A DNA stretch of 30,788 bases from DAHVFY01 sp040388665 (GCA_040388665.1 JAZKBL010000047.1:1-30788); one strand, 5' to 3'; positions 8,185-15,997 are shown, counted from the first letter of the stretch. Numbers and translations are program-made. The notes: generated from the letters alone by a model not told the origin.

Positions 8185-9402
8185 ATGCGCTTATTTTTAT
8201 TTATCATCCTGTTTACAAGAATCTTAAATGCAGCTGTAGATCTCGGTGTTGATCGATTTTTTGCAGAAGGCTTTGATGTAGAGCTTAAAGGCAAACGTAT
8301 TGGAATTGTTACCAATCAAACAGGGGTAAATAAAGAGCTGCGCTCTACCATCGATCTTTTTGTAGAACATGCAGGTCCTTACACAATAACCGCTTTTTTT
8401 TCTCCTGAACATGGAATTGATGGGTCCGCTTATGCGTGGGAAAAGGTGGAGGAAAGCAAGGGTCCTCATGGAATACTTGTGCATAATCTGATGGGCGATA
8501 CGCGTCGCCCAACAGAAGAGATGCTAAAAGAGATCGATGTTCTCATTTATGATATTCAAGACATTGGCATCAGACCTTATACATATGCAACGACACTTTT
8601 CTATGTCATGGAAGAGGCTGCAAAAAAAAAGATCCAAGTGATTATTCTTGATCGTCCAAATCCTATGGGAGGATTTCTTGTAGATGGGCCGATGCTCGAA
8701 GATAAATGGCGCTCTTTTATTGGATATATTAATGTTCCTTATTGCCATGGGATGACCATTGGTGAGCTCGCTCTTTTTTTTAATCAAGAATATGGAGTGA
8801 AGTGCTCGTTAAAGGTGATTGCGATGAAAGGGTGGGAGCGCTCGATGACGTTCAAAGATACAGGACTTACATGGGTTCCGACAAGTCCTCATATTCCAGA
8901 AGCGGATACACCTTTTTACTGTGCATCCACAGGACTTCTTGGGGAACTTGGGCTTGTAAATATTGGAATAGGATACACCCTGCCTTTTAAACTTGTAGGA
9001 GCTCCTTGGATTAATGCTAAAGAATTTGCAGAAGCGTTAAACGCGCAAAAACTTTCAGGCGTTCGGTTTCTTCCCTTTCATTATCGCCCCTTTTTTGGCT
9101 CACAAAGAGGAAACAATTGCCAAGGTATTAAAATTGTGATTACAAATCCTGCAACCTATCGCCCTTTGATGATCCAGTATTTGATTTTAGGTGTTCTTAA
9201 AACGCTTTATCCAAAACAATTTGAGGAAGCTCTTGCAAAAATCACATCTTCTCAAAAAGAATTGTTCTGTAAAGCAAGCGGAAATGCGGCGATGCTAGAT
9301 TGGATAGAGAAAGAAAAGTATATCGCATGGAAGCTCATTCAGTATCAGCATAATGACAAAGAAGCTTATCTTGTGAAGCGTAAACAGTATTTACTTTATT
9401 AA
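8185..9402 (+). CDS. Exported DUF1343 / NamZ-family protein (exo-N-acetylmuramidase-like)
   Basis: A DUF1343 family protein. A characterised member, NamZ, is an exo-beta-N-acetylmuramidase releasing MurNAc from peptidoglycan fragments. I chose the ATG at 8185 because it begins a clean signal peptide (MRLFLFIILFTRILNA); an in-frame GTG at 8140 would add 15 residues in front of it. Family features are the N-terminal Rossmann-like half (GKRIGIVTNQTGV, FSPEHGIDG, VLIYDIQDIGIRPYTY, ILDRPNPMGG) and the second half with VPYCHGMTIGELA, PHIPEADTPFYC and GLGELG-like segments. Length 405 aa, about normal. It lies 77 bp from putA, transcribed away from it, and 25 bp before the MFS gene. The family assignment is strong. 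The enzymatic activity is inferred, and is of interest because chlamydiae have little or no classical cell wall. Confidence 0.85.
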   Translation: MRLFLFIILFTRILNAAVDLGVDRFFAEGFDVELKGKRIGIVTNQTGVNKELRSTIDLFVEHAGPYTITAFFSPEHGIDGSAYAWEKVEESKGPHGILVHNLMGDTRRPTEEMLKEIDVLIYDIQDIGIRPYTYATTLFYVMEEAAKKKIQVIILDRPNPMGGFLVDGPMLEDKWRSFIGYINVPYCHGMTIGELALFFNQEYGVKCSLKVIAMKGWERSMTFKDTGLTWVPTSPHIPEADTPFYCASTGLLGELGLVNIGIGYTLPFKLVGAPWINAKEFAEALNAQKLSGVRFLPFHYRPFFGSQRGNNCQGIKIVITNPATYRPLMIQYLILGVLKTLYPKQFEEALAKITSSQKELFCKASGNAAMLDWIEKEKYIAWKLIQYQHNDKEAYLVKRKQYLLY

Positions 9403-9419
9403 GTGCCATGTAATATAAT
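9390..9419 (+). promoter_or_regulatory. Possible promoter of the MFS gene
   Basis: TTTACT and TATAAT are separated by 18 bp and overlap the stop codon of the preceding gene. The predicted transcription start would fall within 1-2 bases of the MFS ATG at 9428, and no Shine-Dalgarno sequence is present between them, so a leaderless transcript is possible. This rests on consensus matching only. Confidence 0.35.
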
Positions 9420-9427
9420 TGCGCTTT

Positions 9428-10714
9428 ATGCTACATAAAAAATCAAAAAGTTTTTCTGCTCTAGCTTGGGTTATTTGGCTCCTTAGTGCTATTTTCATGT
9501 TTTACAAATTTGCTCTCGAAGTTTCTCCAAGCGTTATGACGACGACCTTGATGAGCGCTTTTAATATGAATGGAGCTCAGCTCGGTAACTTAGCGGCGTG
9601 TTATTTTTATGCTTATCTTATCATGCAGCTTCCTGCAGGACTTTTAATTGATAAATTTGGTCCGCGCAAAGTAACGACGGCAGCAATTGCTTTGTGTGCT
9701 GTCGGTAGTTTTGTTTTTGCTAAATCAAACGGGATTGCGACGGCGTGCATTGGTAGATTTTTAACAGGCTGTGGTGCGGCCTTTGCAGCGGTTAACTGTT
9801 TAAAGTTGATTGCTAATTGGTTCCCGATGTCTAAATTTGCTTTTATGGCAGGGCTAATGATGACGGTGGGGATGCTCGGTGCTGTTGGAGGACAGGCGCC
9901 TCTTTCTGCGTTCATCGAGTCCATGGATTGGCGGCATGCGATGGAAACCATTGGAATCGGCGGTTTTGTTTTAGCGGCTCTTTTTTGGTTTGTCGTTCGT
10001 GATAAAGCGCCTGATCATAAAGCAGTAAAGAATTTAGAATCGAAAAAAAAATCGATTGCAAGCACGCTTCTTCAAATTTTTAAAAATCCTCAGGCTTGGT
10101 GGCTTTCTTTGTATAGCGGCCTAGCGTTTGCTCCTGTCATGGTGTTTGGAGGATTGTGGGGTATTTCCTTTACAAGTGCGGCGTTTGGTTTGCCTTCGAA
10201 TGTCTCTGCGCAGGCAGTCTCTCTTATTTTTATTGGATTTGCTATCGGCGCGCCCGTTTTTGGATGGTTTTCCGACTGGCTTGGCAAGCGCCGCATTGTG
10301 ATGTTTTGGGGAACGGTTCTTGCGTTAATGACGATCATTGCCATCATTTATGCCCCTGGAATCTCCTTTTCATTGCTTAATTTTTCTTTTTTCTTTTTTG
10401 GATTTTGCATTAGCAGTTTTTTGCTTTGCTTTACAATGATCCGAGAGATCACGTTGTCTGGTATTGCAGCAACAGCGATCGGATTTATGAATGCGTTTGA
10501 TGCGCTTCTTGGCGCTCTTTCTGAACCTTTGACAGGAAAATTTTTAGATATGGGTTGGGATGGCACTATCGTAAATGGAGCGCGCATCTTTTCTGTTCAT
10601 GACTATAAAATAGCTTTTATTACTTTACCTGTCTTTTTAGTGCTTTCTCTTTTATGTCTTTTCCGCATTAAAGAAACTCATTGCAAGCCTGTTTATCCTT
10701 CTCAATTACCTTAA
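9428..10714 (+). CDS. Major facilitator superfamily transporter
   Basis: An integral inner-membrane transporter of 428 aa with about twelve hydrophobic segments in two halves joined by a charged loop (DKAPDHKAVKNLESKKKS). The MFS motif A is visible in the loop after helix 2 (GLLIDKFGPRKV, from residue 71). A matching copy follows in the second half (GWFSDWLGKRRIV). I start it at ATG 9428; an upstream in-frame TTG at 9419 has no better ribosome-binding site. The overall pattern resembles bacterial MFS uptake permeases of host-associated bacteria. The substrate cannot be read from sequence: amino acid, nucleoside and organic-anion uptake are all possible. It follows the NamZ-like gene by 25 bp. 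Confidence 0.85.
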   Translation: MLHKKSKSFSALAWVIWLLSAIFMFYKFALEVSPSVMTTTLMSAFNMNGAQLGNLAACYFYAYLIMQLPAGLLIDKFGPRKVTTAAIALCAVGSFVFAKSNGIATACIGRFLTGCGAAFAAVNCLKLIANWFPMSKFAFMAGLMMTVGMLGAVGGQAPLSAFIESMDWRHAMETIGIGGFVLAALFWFVVRDKAPDHKAVKNLESKKKSIASTLLQIFKNPQAWWLSLYSGLAFAPVMVFGGLWGISFTSAAFGLPSNVSAQAVSLIFIGFAIGAPVFGWFSDWLGKRRIVMFWGTVLALMTIIAIIYAPGISFSLLNFSFFFFGFCISSFLLCFTMIREITLSGIAATAIGFMNAFDALLGALSEPLTGKFLDMGWDGTIVNGARIFSVHDYKIAFITLPVFLVLSLLCLFRIKETHCKPVYPSQLP

Positions 10715-10715
10715 G

Positions 10716-10742
10716 TTAGCACTTATGGTTCATGTTTGCTAA
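10716..10742 (+). promoter_or_regulatory. CIRCE operator (HrcA-binding site) of groESL
   Basis: An inverted repeat TTAGCACTT-N9-GTTTGCTAA. The CIRCE consensus is TTAGCACTC-N9-GAGTGCTAA, so the left half matches 8 of 9 and the right half 7 of 9. It lies 4 bp upstream of the -35 box of the groES promoter, where HrcA would repress the operon until heat shock. Confidence 0.85.
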
Positions 10743-10746
10743 AAAC

Positions 10747-10776
10747 TTGACGAAAATGTACCCTGTCCTCTACACT
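10747..10776 (+). promoter_or_regulatory. Housekeeping-sigma promoter of groES-groEL
   Basis: TTGACG and TACACT are separated by 18 bp, 35 bp upstream of the groES start and directly downstream of the CIRCE operator. The match to the major sigma factor consensus and the position are both good. Confidence 0.75.
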
Positions 10777-10811
10777 TACGCTTGCTTTCTAACATTTTAA
10801 GGAGTGTCACA

Positions 10812-11117
10812 ATGTCATATGAAAATATTAAGCCGTTAGGAAATCGTGTTCTTGTCAAAAGATCTAAAGCGCAAACTTCAAAAGGAGGCATTTTGCTCCC
10901 TGAAACTGCGCAAGAAAAACCAAAACAGGGCCAAGTTGTAGCTGTAGGTCCTGGGAAGATGGACGATGAAGGTAACGTTCTTTCGATGCACGTACAAGTC
11001 GGTGATCTTGTTCTTTTTGGCGCTTACGCTGGCACTGAAGTTAAAACTGAAGATCTAAATGTTGAATATTTGATTATGGCCGAAGACGAGATTCTCGGCA
11101 TACTCGCAACTGTATAA
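10812..11117 (+). CDS. groES: Co-chaperonin GroES
   Basis: The 10-kDa lid of the GroEL folding chamber, a heptameric cytoplasmic ring. The 101-aa protein has the typical opening (IKPLGNRVLVKRSK), the mobile loop that binds GroEL (TSKGGILLPETAQEKP), and the closing segment YLIMAEDEILGIL. The start is fixed by AAGGAGTG 8 nt upstream of ATG 10812. It is the first gene of a two-gene heat-shock operon with groEL 21 bp downstream, under a CIRCE operator. Confidence 0.98.
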   Translation: MSYENIKPLGNRVLVKRSKAQTSKGGILLPETAQEKPKQGQVVAVGPGKMDDEGNVLSMHVQVGDLVLFGAYAGTEVKTEDLNVEYLIMAEDEILGILATV

Positions 11118-11138
11118 ACATAAGAGGAGTCAAGTTCT

Positions 11139-12812
11139 ATGGCAAAGATGCTTCAATTTAATGAAGAGGCCCTTAAATCTATTTTAAAGGGTGTGAAACA
11201 ACTCGCTAAAGCTGTGATCGTCACATTGGGTCCTAAAGGGCGCAATGTTGTTATTAATAAAGGATATGGCGCTCCTCTTTCTACGAAAGATGGCGTTACG
11301 GTAGCAAAAGAAATTGTACTTAAAGACAAATTTGAAAATATGGGCGCGCAGCTTGTCAAAGAAGCAGCTTCTAAGACAGCAGATGTTGCAGGAGATGGAA
11401 CGACAACGGCAATTGTTTTAGCAGACGCTATTTTAACAGCTGGTGTAAAAAACGTTTCTGCGGGCGCAAACCCAATGAGCGTCAAGCGCGGGATTGACAA
11501 AGCCATCGAAGTGATGATTGAAGCGTTAGATGCACAAGCTATTGCTGTCAGTCGTCCAGAAGAAATCAAACAAATCGCTACGATCTCTGCAAACAACGAC
11601 CCTGAGATTGGCGCGATCATTGCAGAAGCGATGACGAGAGTTGGAAAAGATGGAACAGTTTCTATTGCAGAAGCAAAAAGTATCGATACTACACTCGATG
11701 TTGTAGAAGGTCTTCAGTTTGATAAAGGGTATGCGTCTCCTTATTTTGTGACGAATCCTGAAAAGATGACAGTAGAGCTTGACAATCCTTACATCCTTAT
11801 CACAGATAAAAAACTCTCAAATGCGCGCGATATCGTGCCTATTTTAGAGAAATTCTATGAAAAAGGACAAAAACCACTTCTCATTATCGCAGAAGATATC
11901 GAGGGAGAGGCGCTTGCGACACTTGTTGTGAACAAACTCAAAGCGGGCATGCCAGTATGTGCAACAAAAGCACCAGCTTTTGGCGAAAGACGCAAGGCTA
12001 TTTTAAAAGACATCGCAACTCTTACAGGAGCTACGCTTGTTTCTGAAGAAGTTGGGTTAAAGCTAGAAGATGTAGGCCTTGAAGTTCTTGGAAGCGCAAA
12101 GCGCATTAAGATATCTAAAGAAGACACAACGATCATCGACGGCGCAGGTAATCCTAAAGAGATAGAAGAGCGGGTTGTGCAGTTGCGCGCTGAGATCAGT
12201 CGCTCTACTTCAGATTATGATAAAGATAAGCTTGAAGAGAGACTCGCAAAGCTCACTGGCGGCGTTGCTGTCATTAATGTTGGGGCTGCTACGGAAACAG
12301 AGCTTAAAGAGAAGAAAGCGCGTGTAGAAGATGCTGTTCATGCAACGAAAGCAGCTGTCGCAGAAGGGATCGTTCCAGGTGGCGGCGTTGCTCTCATTCG
12401 TGCTGTTAAGGCGCTAGATACACTTAAGCTGTCAGCCGATGAGCAAGTGGGTGTAGAAATCGTTCGGCATGCAGCCTACGCTCCAGCGATTGCTATCGCT
12501 GCAAACTGTGGCAAGCAGGGCAACCTCGTTGCTGAGAAGATCGCAGAAAAAACGGACGGCTTCGGCTATAACGGCCTTCTTGATACCTATAGCGATTTGA
12601 TCAAAGATGGCGTGATCGATCCTGTGCTTGTTACCAAAAGCGCGCTCAAGCACGCAGCATCAATCTCAGGCCTTCTTATCACGATTGCAGCTATGATTAC
12701 CGACAAACCAGAACCCAAAAAGGCAGCTGTCCCCTCAATGGATGAGATGGGCGGCATGGGGGGTATGGGTGGAATGGGCGGCATGATGGGTGGCATGGGC
12801 GGTATGATGTAA
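11139..12812 (+). CDS. groEL: Chaperonin GroEL
   Basis: The 60-kDa chaperonin: a double-ring ATPase that refolds cytoplasmic proteins together with GroES. It has the ATP-binding motifs GPKGRN (residues 31-36) and DGTTT (86-90), the apical-domain stretch KFYEKGQKPLLIIAEDIEGEAL, the signature AAVAEGIVPGGGVAL, and a long Gly-Gly-Met C-terminal tail. The length is 557 aa, close to the usual 545-550. GAGGAGT precedes the ATG. Chlamydiae often encode extra divergent GroELs; this copy is the canonical one, judged by its linked groES, the complete ATPase motifs and the GGM tail. Confidence 0.98.
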   Translation: MAKMLQFNEEALKSILKGVKQLAKAVIVTLGPKGRNVVINKGYGAPLSTKDGVTVAKEIVLKDKFENMGAQLVKEAASKTADVAGDGTTTAIVLADAILTAGVKNVSAGANPMSVKRGIDKAIEVMIEALDAQAIAVSRPEEIKQIATISANNDPEIGAIIAEAMTRVGKDGTVSIAEAKSIDTTLDVVEGLQFDKGYASPYFVTNPEKMTVELDNPYILITDKKLSNARDIVPILEKFYEKGQKPLLIIAEDIEGEALATLVVNKLKAGMPVCATKAPAFGERRKAILKDIATLTGATLVSEEVGLKLEDVGLEVLGSAKRIKISKEDTTIIDGAGNPKEIEERVVQLRAEISRSTSDYDKDKLEERLAKLTGGVAVINVGAATETELKEKKARVEDAVHATKAAVAEGIVPGGGVALIRAVKALDTLKLSADEQVGVEIVRHAAYAPAIAIAANCGKQGNLVAEKIAEKTDGFGYNGLLDTYSDLIKDGVIDPVLVTKSALKHAASISGLLITIAAMITDKPEPKKAAVPSMDEMGGMGGMGGMGGMMGGMGGMM

Positions 12813-12839
12813 CACGCGCATCTACGCTTGTTAAACAAA

Positions 12840-12871
12840 GAAAGCCCGGGGAGTTTCCTTCCCGGGCTTTC
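12840..12871 (+). terminator. Rho-independent terminator after groEL
   Basis: An 11-bp perfect GC-rich stem (GAAAGCCCGGG / CCCGGGCTTTC) with a 10-nt loop, followed by CTTATTTTAT. It lies 28 bp after the groEL stop and also sits in front of the convergent small gene's 3' end, so it may stop transcription in both directions. Confidence 0.85.
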
Positions 12872-12905
12872 TTATTTTATGAAACGTACTTTTTGAATTT
12901 AGTTT

Positions 12906-13598
12906 TCAAATTCTATGTTTTTTAAAAGCATCTTTAATATGAAAATAAAAATCTTTTAGGGGAGTTAAATTAGCAGCGCTATGTTCTTTTCTAGCTTCTT
13001 GTATTTTTTCTTTGTTTTTTTCGCCGATTAGTTCGTTTATTTCAGCTTCTAAATCTCGTGTTGGCTCGCCTATTTTTTTGGCGTAATCATTGTATTCTTC
13101 TTGTCTATGATAGACATCGCCAATGAATTGCTCTAACTCTTTTATCGTGGCCTTTTCGGGATTTTTCAACATTGTTTTGATATCATTAAGATGTCTATCA
13201 AGACTGCCTTTAAAGATATTAAAATAATTGTGGTTGATTTTTTGTTCTTCAGCAGAAGCGGGAGGCGCTACTGGAGGATTTATAATTCTGTTGTAAGTAG
13301 CCACCATTCGTATAGCAAGTCCACTTTTACCACTCATGGTTAGTGAATTTTTAAATCTTTCTAAGCCGAGACTTACATTTTTATCATGTGTAATGGTTTG
13401 ATTTTTCTCGATGATATTTTCAACCCTGCTAACGATTCTGTTTGTATCGTTAATATGAACTAGATTAACCCAAAGGCGGCCAAACGTAGCGTCTTTTGAA
13501 ACGGATTCTAATTTATTATTAAATCGATTAATATAAAGATCGTGTGTTCCTGCTTGGGAAAGAGCTTGTATTTCTTTATTAGATGTAATGTTAGACAT
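12906..13598 (-). CDS. Unknown protein, DLY(V/I)N family member A
   Basis: I do not recognise a characterised family. The 230-aa protein is hydrophilic, with no signal peptide or membrane segment. Its first 75 residues align with the two genes upstream: DLYINRFNNKLESVSKDATFG followed by a helical stretch (RIVSRVENIIEKNQTITHDK) that matches DYIIAEKIGKIFEANQEHIA in member C. The rest is predicted mostly helical and charged, with a proline-rich linker (INPPVAPPASAEEQK) near residues 106-120. AAAAAGG precedes the ATG. It is the last of three tandem, separately spaced paralogues, and its composition is more AT-rich than the groE operon beside it. A lineage-specific, possibly secreted effector is a guess. 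Confidence 0.65.
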   Translation of the reverse strand: MSNITSNKEIQALSQAGTHDLYINRFNNKLESVSKDATFGRLWVNLVHINDTNRIVSRVENIIEKNQTITHDKNVSLGLERFKNSLTMSGKSGLAIRMVATYNRIINPPVAPPASAEEQKINHNYFNIFKGSLDRHLNDIKTMLKNPEKATIKELEQFIGDVYHRQEEYNDYAKKIGEPTRDLEAEINELIGEKNKEKIQEARKEHSAANLTPLKDFYFHIKDAFKKHRI

Positions 13599-13743
13599 AT
13601 TTTACCTTTTTGTTATCTATTATACTCTTAATTATAACACTTTCAAATTAAAATTTCAAGAAATTGTTAAAGAATTTTTAAGATAATTTAAAGACTGTTC
13701 GTAAGTTGTTGGTTATTAATTTGTTTTAGTTTTTAAAATGATT

Positions 13744-13782
13744 AAGAAGCTCAAAAAAAACGATGTGTTTTTTAAGCCTCTT
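13744..13782 (-). terminator. Possible terminator after unknown gene B
   Basis: On the minus strand the arms AAGAGGCTTAAAAAA and TTTTTTGAGCTTCTT pair over 15 positions including two G-U pairs. The hairpin begins 12 bp after the stop of the 13795-14451 gene. The following T-tract is weak, so confidence is modest. Confidence 0.4.
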
Positions 13783-13794
13783 ATTTTTAAGATG

Positions 13795-14451
13795 TTATTG
13801 AGCTGCTCTTTTTTCTCGAAATTCTTCGATTGCGGCATTGAAATCTATGGGTTTTAGTGAAGTGTTGTTTTTGTTTATGAGGTCGTTGTAAATTTTTCCA
13901 TAGAGTTTAATCTCATTTACGCTATTTTCCCATGCAATATCATTTAGTGTTAAGTTGTCTTTCTCTAAATGATTGAGCATTTGATTAAGAATCATTAGAT
14001 CGGGTGTGAAATTAAGATCTTCTAAAGAGAGTATTTTGTCTTTCTTTGGCGCATTTTTTATTGTTTCTTCGAGAATTTTTAAGCTCGTTAGAATAGGGGG
14101 TATTTTGTTTTTAATTTTTTTGTTTTTAATTTTTTCCCCCAAAAGATTTACATTAACCATAATTTCATGTCTTCGATCTTCACTTTGAGTACTAATATGA
14201 TCCTTGAATTTTTCGAGTATAAAACGAATTTTTTCCACAACAATATCATTATTAATACCATAGAGTATGCGAATAACACCCCTGACTAGGGGGTTTAGGC
14301 ATCCATTAACTCCACGTTTGGGCAGGTATTTTAATTCTCCCTTAAAATTGACATAAAGGTCGTCTTGTCTGGCATGTGTGATTGCGTCGAGATCCCTATC
14401 TCTTCTTATTTCTTCTGGGTTAAAAATATTATGACTTTTTTCAATTTTCAT
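13795..14451 (-). CDS. Unknown protein, DLY(V/I)N family member B
   Basis: No recognised family. The 218-aa protein is lysine- and asparagine-rich, without a signal peptide or membrane helix. It shares with its neighbours DLYVNFKGELKYLPKRG at about residues 31-47, then VIRILYGINNDIVVEKIRFI, aligning with VKIVYGSDDYIIAEKIGKI in the next gene. The second half is a predicted alpha-helical, low-complexity region (KIKNKKIKNK). TAGG lies about 6 nt before the ATG. The middle position in a tandem array of three homologous genes, with independent hairpins after B and C, suggests gene duplication and separate transcription units. Confidence 0.65.
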   Translation of the reverse strand: MKIEKSHNIFNPEEIRRDRDLDAITHARQDDLYVNFKGELKYLPKRGVNGCLNPLVRGVIRILYGINNDIVVEKIRFILEKFKDHISTQSEDRRHEIMVNVNLLGEKIKNKKIKNKIPPILTSLKILEETIKNAPKKDKILSLEDLNFTPDLMILNQMLNHLEKDNLTLNDIAWENSVNEIKLYGKIYNDLINKNNTSLKPIDFNAAIEEFREKRAAQ

Positions 14452-14558
14452 GTTACGCCTATTTATTTTAAATATTATTCAAATTTCTCTTATATTATAA
14501 CATATTAATATTAAGATTTTATAAAGTTTTATATATTTTTAAATTTTTTTTTATAAAA

Positions 14559-14593
14559 AATAAACCCGCAAAGGTTTTCTTTGCGGGTTTATT
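14559..14593 (-). terminator. Strong terminator after unknown gene C
   Basis: A perfect 15-bp stem (AATAAACCCGCAAAG / CTTTGCGGGTTTATT) with a 5-nt loop. It begins 23 bp past the stop codon of the 14616-15101 gene on the minus strand and is followed there by a T-rich stretch. The flanking A and T runs would allow it to act in both directions. Confidence 0.8.
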
Positions 14594-14615
14594 ATACAAA
14601 TAGATGGCGAATTCG

Positions 14616-15101
14616 TTAAAATTCAACGGATTCAAAAATATCTGGGGATGCTCCCGCCTCAGGGCTGTTGTTTGGTGTAGAGGCGTTTTCTAATTTTTTA
14701 TTAGAAGTAGATGCATTGTCTTTTAAATATTGCTGAACTGTTTTTCGTTGTGTGTCGCTTGTTGTTAAATAGTTTTGAATTTTTTGTTGAGCTCTAGGGG
14801 ATAATTTTCGGGCAGTTACTAGGGTAGCTCCCGTTAGCAGCTGGTATTGCCCTTTATTCAGAGTCGCAATGTGTTCCTGATTTGCTTCAAAGATTTTTCC
14901 GATTTTTTCAGCGATAATATAATCGTCGGAGCCATAAACGATTTTTACAAAAAGTCTTTGGATTCCACCCAAGAATGCATCTTTTGGAATAGATTTTAGT
15001 TCGCCTTTAAAATTGACATAAAGATCAGAGCTTACGCTATTTTGAAGAATACTAAGATATTGTTCGCCTTTTGCAACATTATTATCTCTTGTTATTGTCA
15101 T
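14616..15101 (-). CDS. Unknown protein, DLY(V/I)N family member C
   Basis: No recognised family. A 161-aa protein with the shared motif DLYVNFKGELKSIPKDAFLGG and YGSDDYIIAEKIGKIFEANQ in its first 80 residues, and a Ser/Asn/Pro-rich, probably disordered C-terminus (STSNKKLENASTPNNSPEAG). I take the ATG at 15101 because AAGGA lies 7 nt upstream; an in-frame TTG two codons earlier is less likely. It is the shortest and most upstream member of the tandem trio and has its own strong terminator. The shared N-terminal block with divergent tails is a common layout for lineage-specific effectors, but no secretion signal can be proved here. Confidence 0.65.
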   Translation of the reverse strand: MTITRDNNVAKGEQYLSILQNSVSSDLYVNFKGELKSIPKDAFLGGIQRLFVKIVYGSDDYIIAEKIGKIFEANQEHIATLNKGQYQLLTGATLVTARKLSPRAQQKIQNYLTTSDTQRKTVQQYLKDNASTSNKKLENASTPNNSPEAGASPDIFESVEF

Positions 15102-15190
15102 AAACAATCCTTTTTTATTATAGTTGTTATTAATCTTAATTGATATTATATCATATACTTATTAACATTTCAAATGTTATTTGTAAGTAA

Positions 15191-15757
15191 TTAAGATGCA
15201 AAAACAAAACTAAGCCAAGAGGCTTCGCTTTGTTCAGAAAGAAGAGTCCATCCCCAGGAGGTTGTAAGTTGCAGATAATGGGAGCGTTGCGTGTTTAAAA
15301 TGCCTGAAGTGATGACGAGGGCGTCTTGAAACTTATAGTTCCAAGCGCACCTTTGCTCCGACTCTATCATATTCATGATGATGAGGTTGGGAAGGAAATT
15401 TTGGGGGAGGGTTTTTGAAAAATGAACTGTTGAGAGATGATTGGTTTGTTTATTAAGACGGGCGTGGATGAGAGCTCCCTCATCGATATCTATACCGTGA
15501 GTTGCTTTAGCGCCGAGAAGGGATGAAGCGAGTGAGAGGATCCCACTGCCACAGCCAATGTCGAGAAGACATGTTTTTTTGGTGACGTGTTTTTCTAAGA
15601 GAGATAGGCAAAGACGTGTTGTGGGGTGAGAGAGATCTCCAAAGCCGGGCCCTGGCTTGAGTTTGAGTGTGCGCCCATTTTGTAGCTCTATATGGGCATG
15701 CCCTTCATGAAAATTGGGCGCGAAAAGTGCCCACTGTTCTTCCCAATTGATAGACAT
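15191..15757 (-). CDS. PrmA-like SAM-dependent methyltransferase, short form
   Basis: A class I methyltransferase closest to PrmA, which trimethylates ribosomal protein L11. Visible elements are LKPGPGFGDLSHPTTRLCLSLLE (PrmA has the similar FGTGTHPTT), the SAM-binding motif I LLDIGCGSG (residues 64-72), and the acidic end of strand 2 (GIDID). The usual catalytic-loop NIL is replaced by MNMIESEQ near 128-135. At 188 aa it lacks most of the N-terminal L11-recognition domain (E. coli PrmA is about 293 aa), so the substrate may differ. The start codon is formed at the end of the second palindromic repeat, which supplies GCGGGAT as the ribosome-binding site. I am sure of the fold, not of L11 as the target. 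Confidence 0.75.
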   Translation of the reverse strand: MSINWEEQWALFAPNFHEGHAHIELQNGRTLKLKPGPGFGDLSHPTTRLCLSLLEKHVTKKTCLLDIGCGSGILSLASSLLGAKATHGIDIDEGALIHARLNKQTNHLSTVHFSKTLPQNFLPNLIIMNMIESEQRCAWNYKFQDALVITSGILNTQRSHYLQLTTSWGWTLLSEQSEASWLSFVFAS

Positions 15758-15920
15758 GGGCCTATCCCGCTATTTTAAGATTTTGATTTTTGATGGATTT
15801 TTTTTTATTTTTCAGAACTTCTTTGCGAGACGTACTTGAGTAAGTAGACCAAAAAAAAGCTCTGAAAAATAGGAAAAAAGACGCAAAAAGCGAATTTTTA
15901 GAATAGTGGGATAGGCTCAT
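15756..15920 (-). repeat. 165-bp palindromic repeat, copy 2
   Basis: The same element as 1232-1396, inverted. The gene-side end reads, on the minus strand, AAAATAGCGGGATAGGCCC and then the ATG of the PrmA-like gene. The far end reads AATAGTGGGATAGGCTCAT on the plus strand. This copy differs from the others by scattered substitutions in the inner arms (GAGCTTTTTT versus GAAGTTC), slightly weakening the hairpin, and its apex is ACTT-ACTC-AAGT. The far end lies 36 bp before the tRNA-Arg promoter. Confidence 0.9.
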
Positions 15921-15956
15921 AGAGCTAGAGTATACTAGAAAGATAGGTTTTCTTGC

Positions 15957-15985
15957 TTGAGATAAATAGCGGGTGGTGCCATAAT
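15957..15985 (+). promoter_or_regulatory. Promoter of tRNA-Arg
   Basis: TTGAGA and CATAAT are separated by 17 bp, with the -10 ending 12 bp before the mature tRNA 5' end. The match to the major sigma consensus is good. Confidence 0.6.
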
Positions 15986-15997
15986 GATGTACCCCAA

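Noticed and set aside
11153..11620. A 155-codon minus-strand frame inside groEL.
   Set aside because: It is antisense to a highly conserved gene, with no ribosome-binding site or recognisable protein features.
13599..13794. A possible small gene or RNA in the AT-rich gap between unknown genes A and B.
   Set aside because: Only short frames exist. Apart from the hairpin at 13744-13782 no structure is visible.
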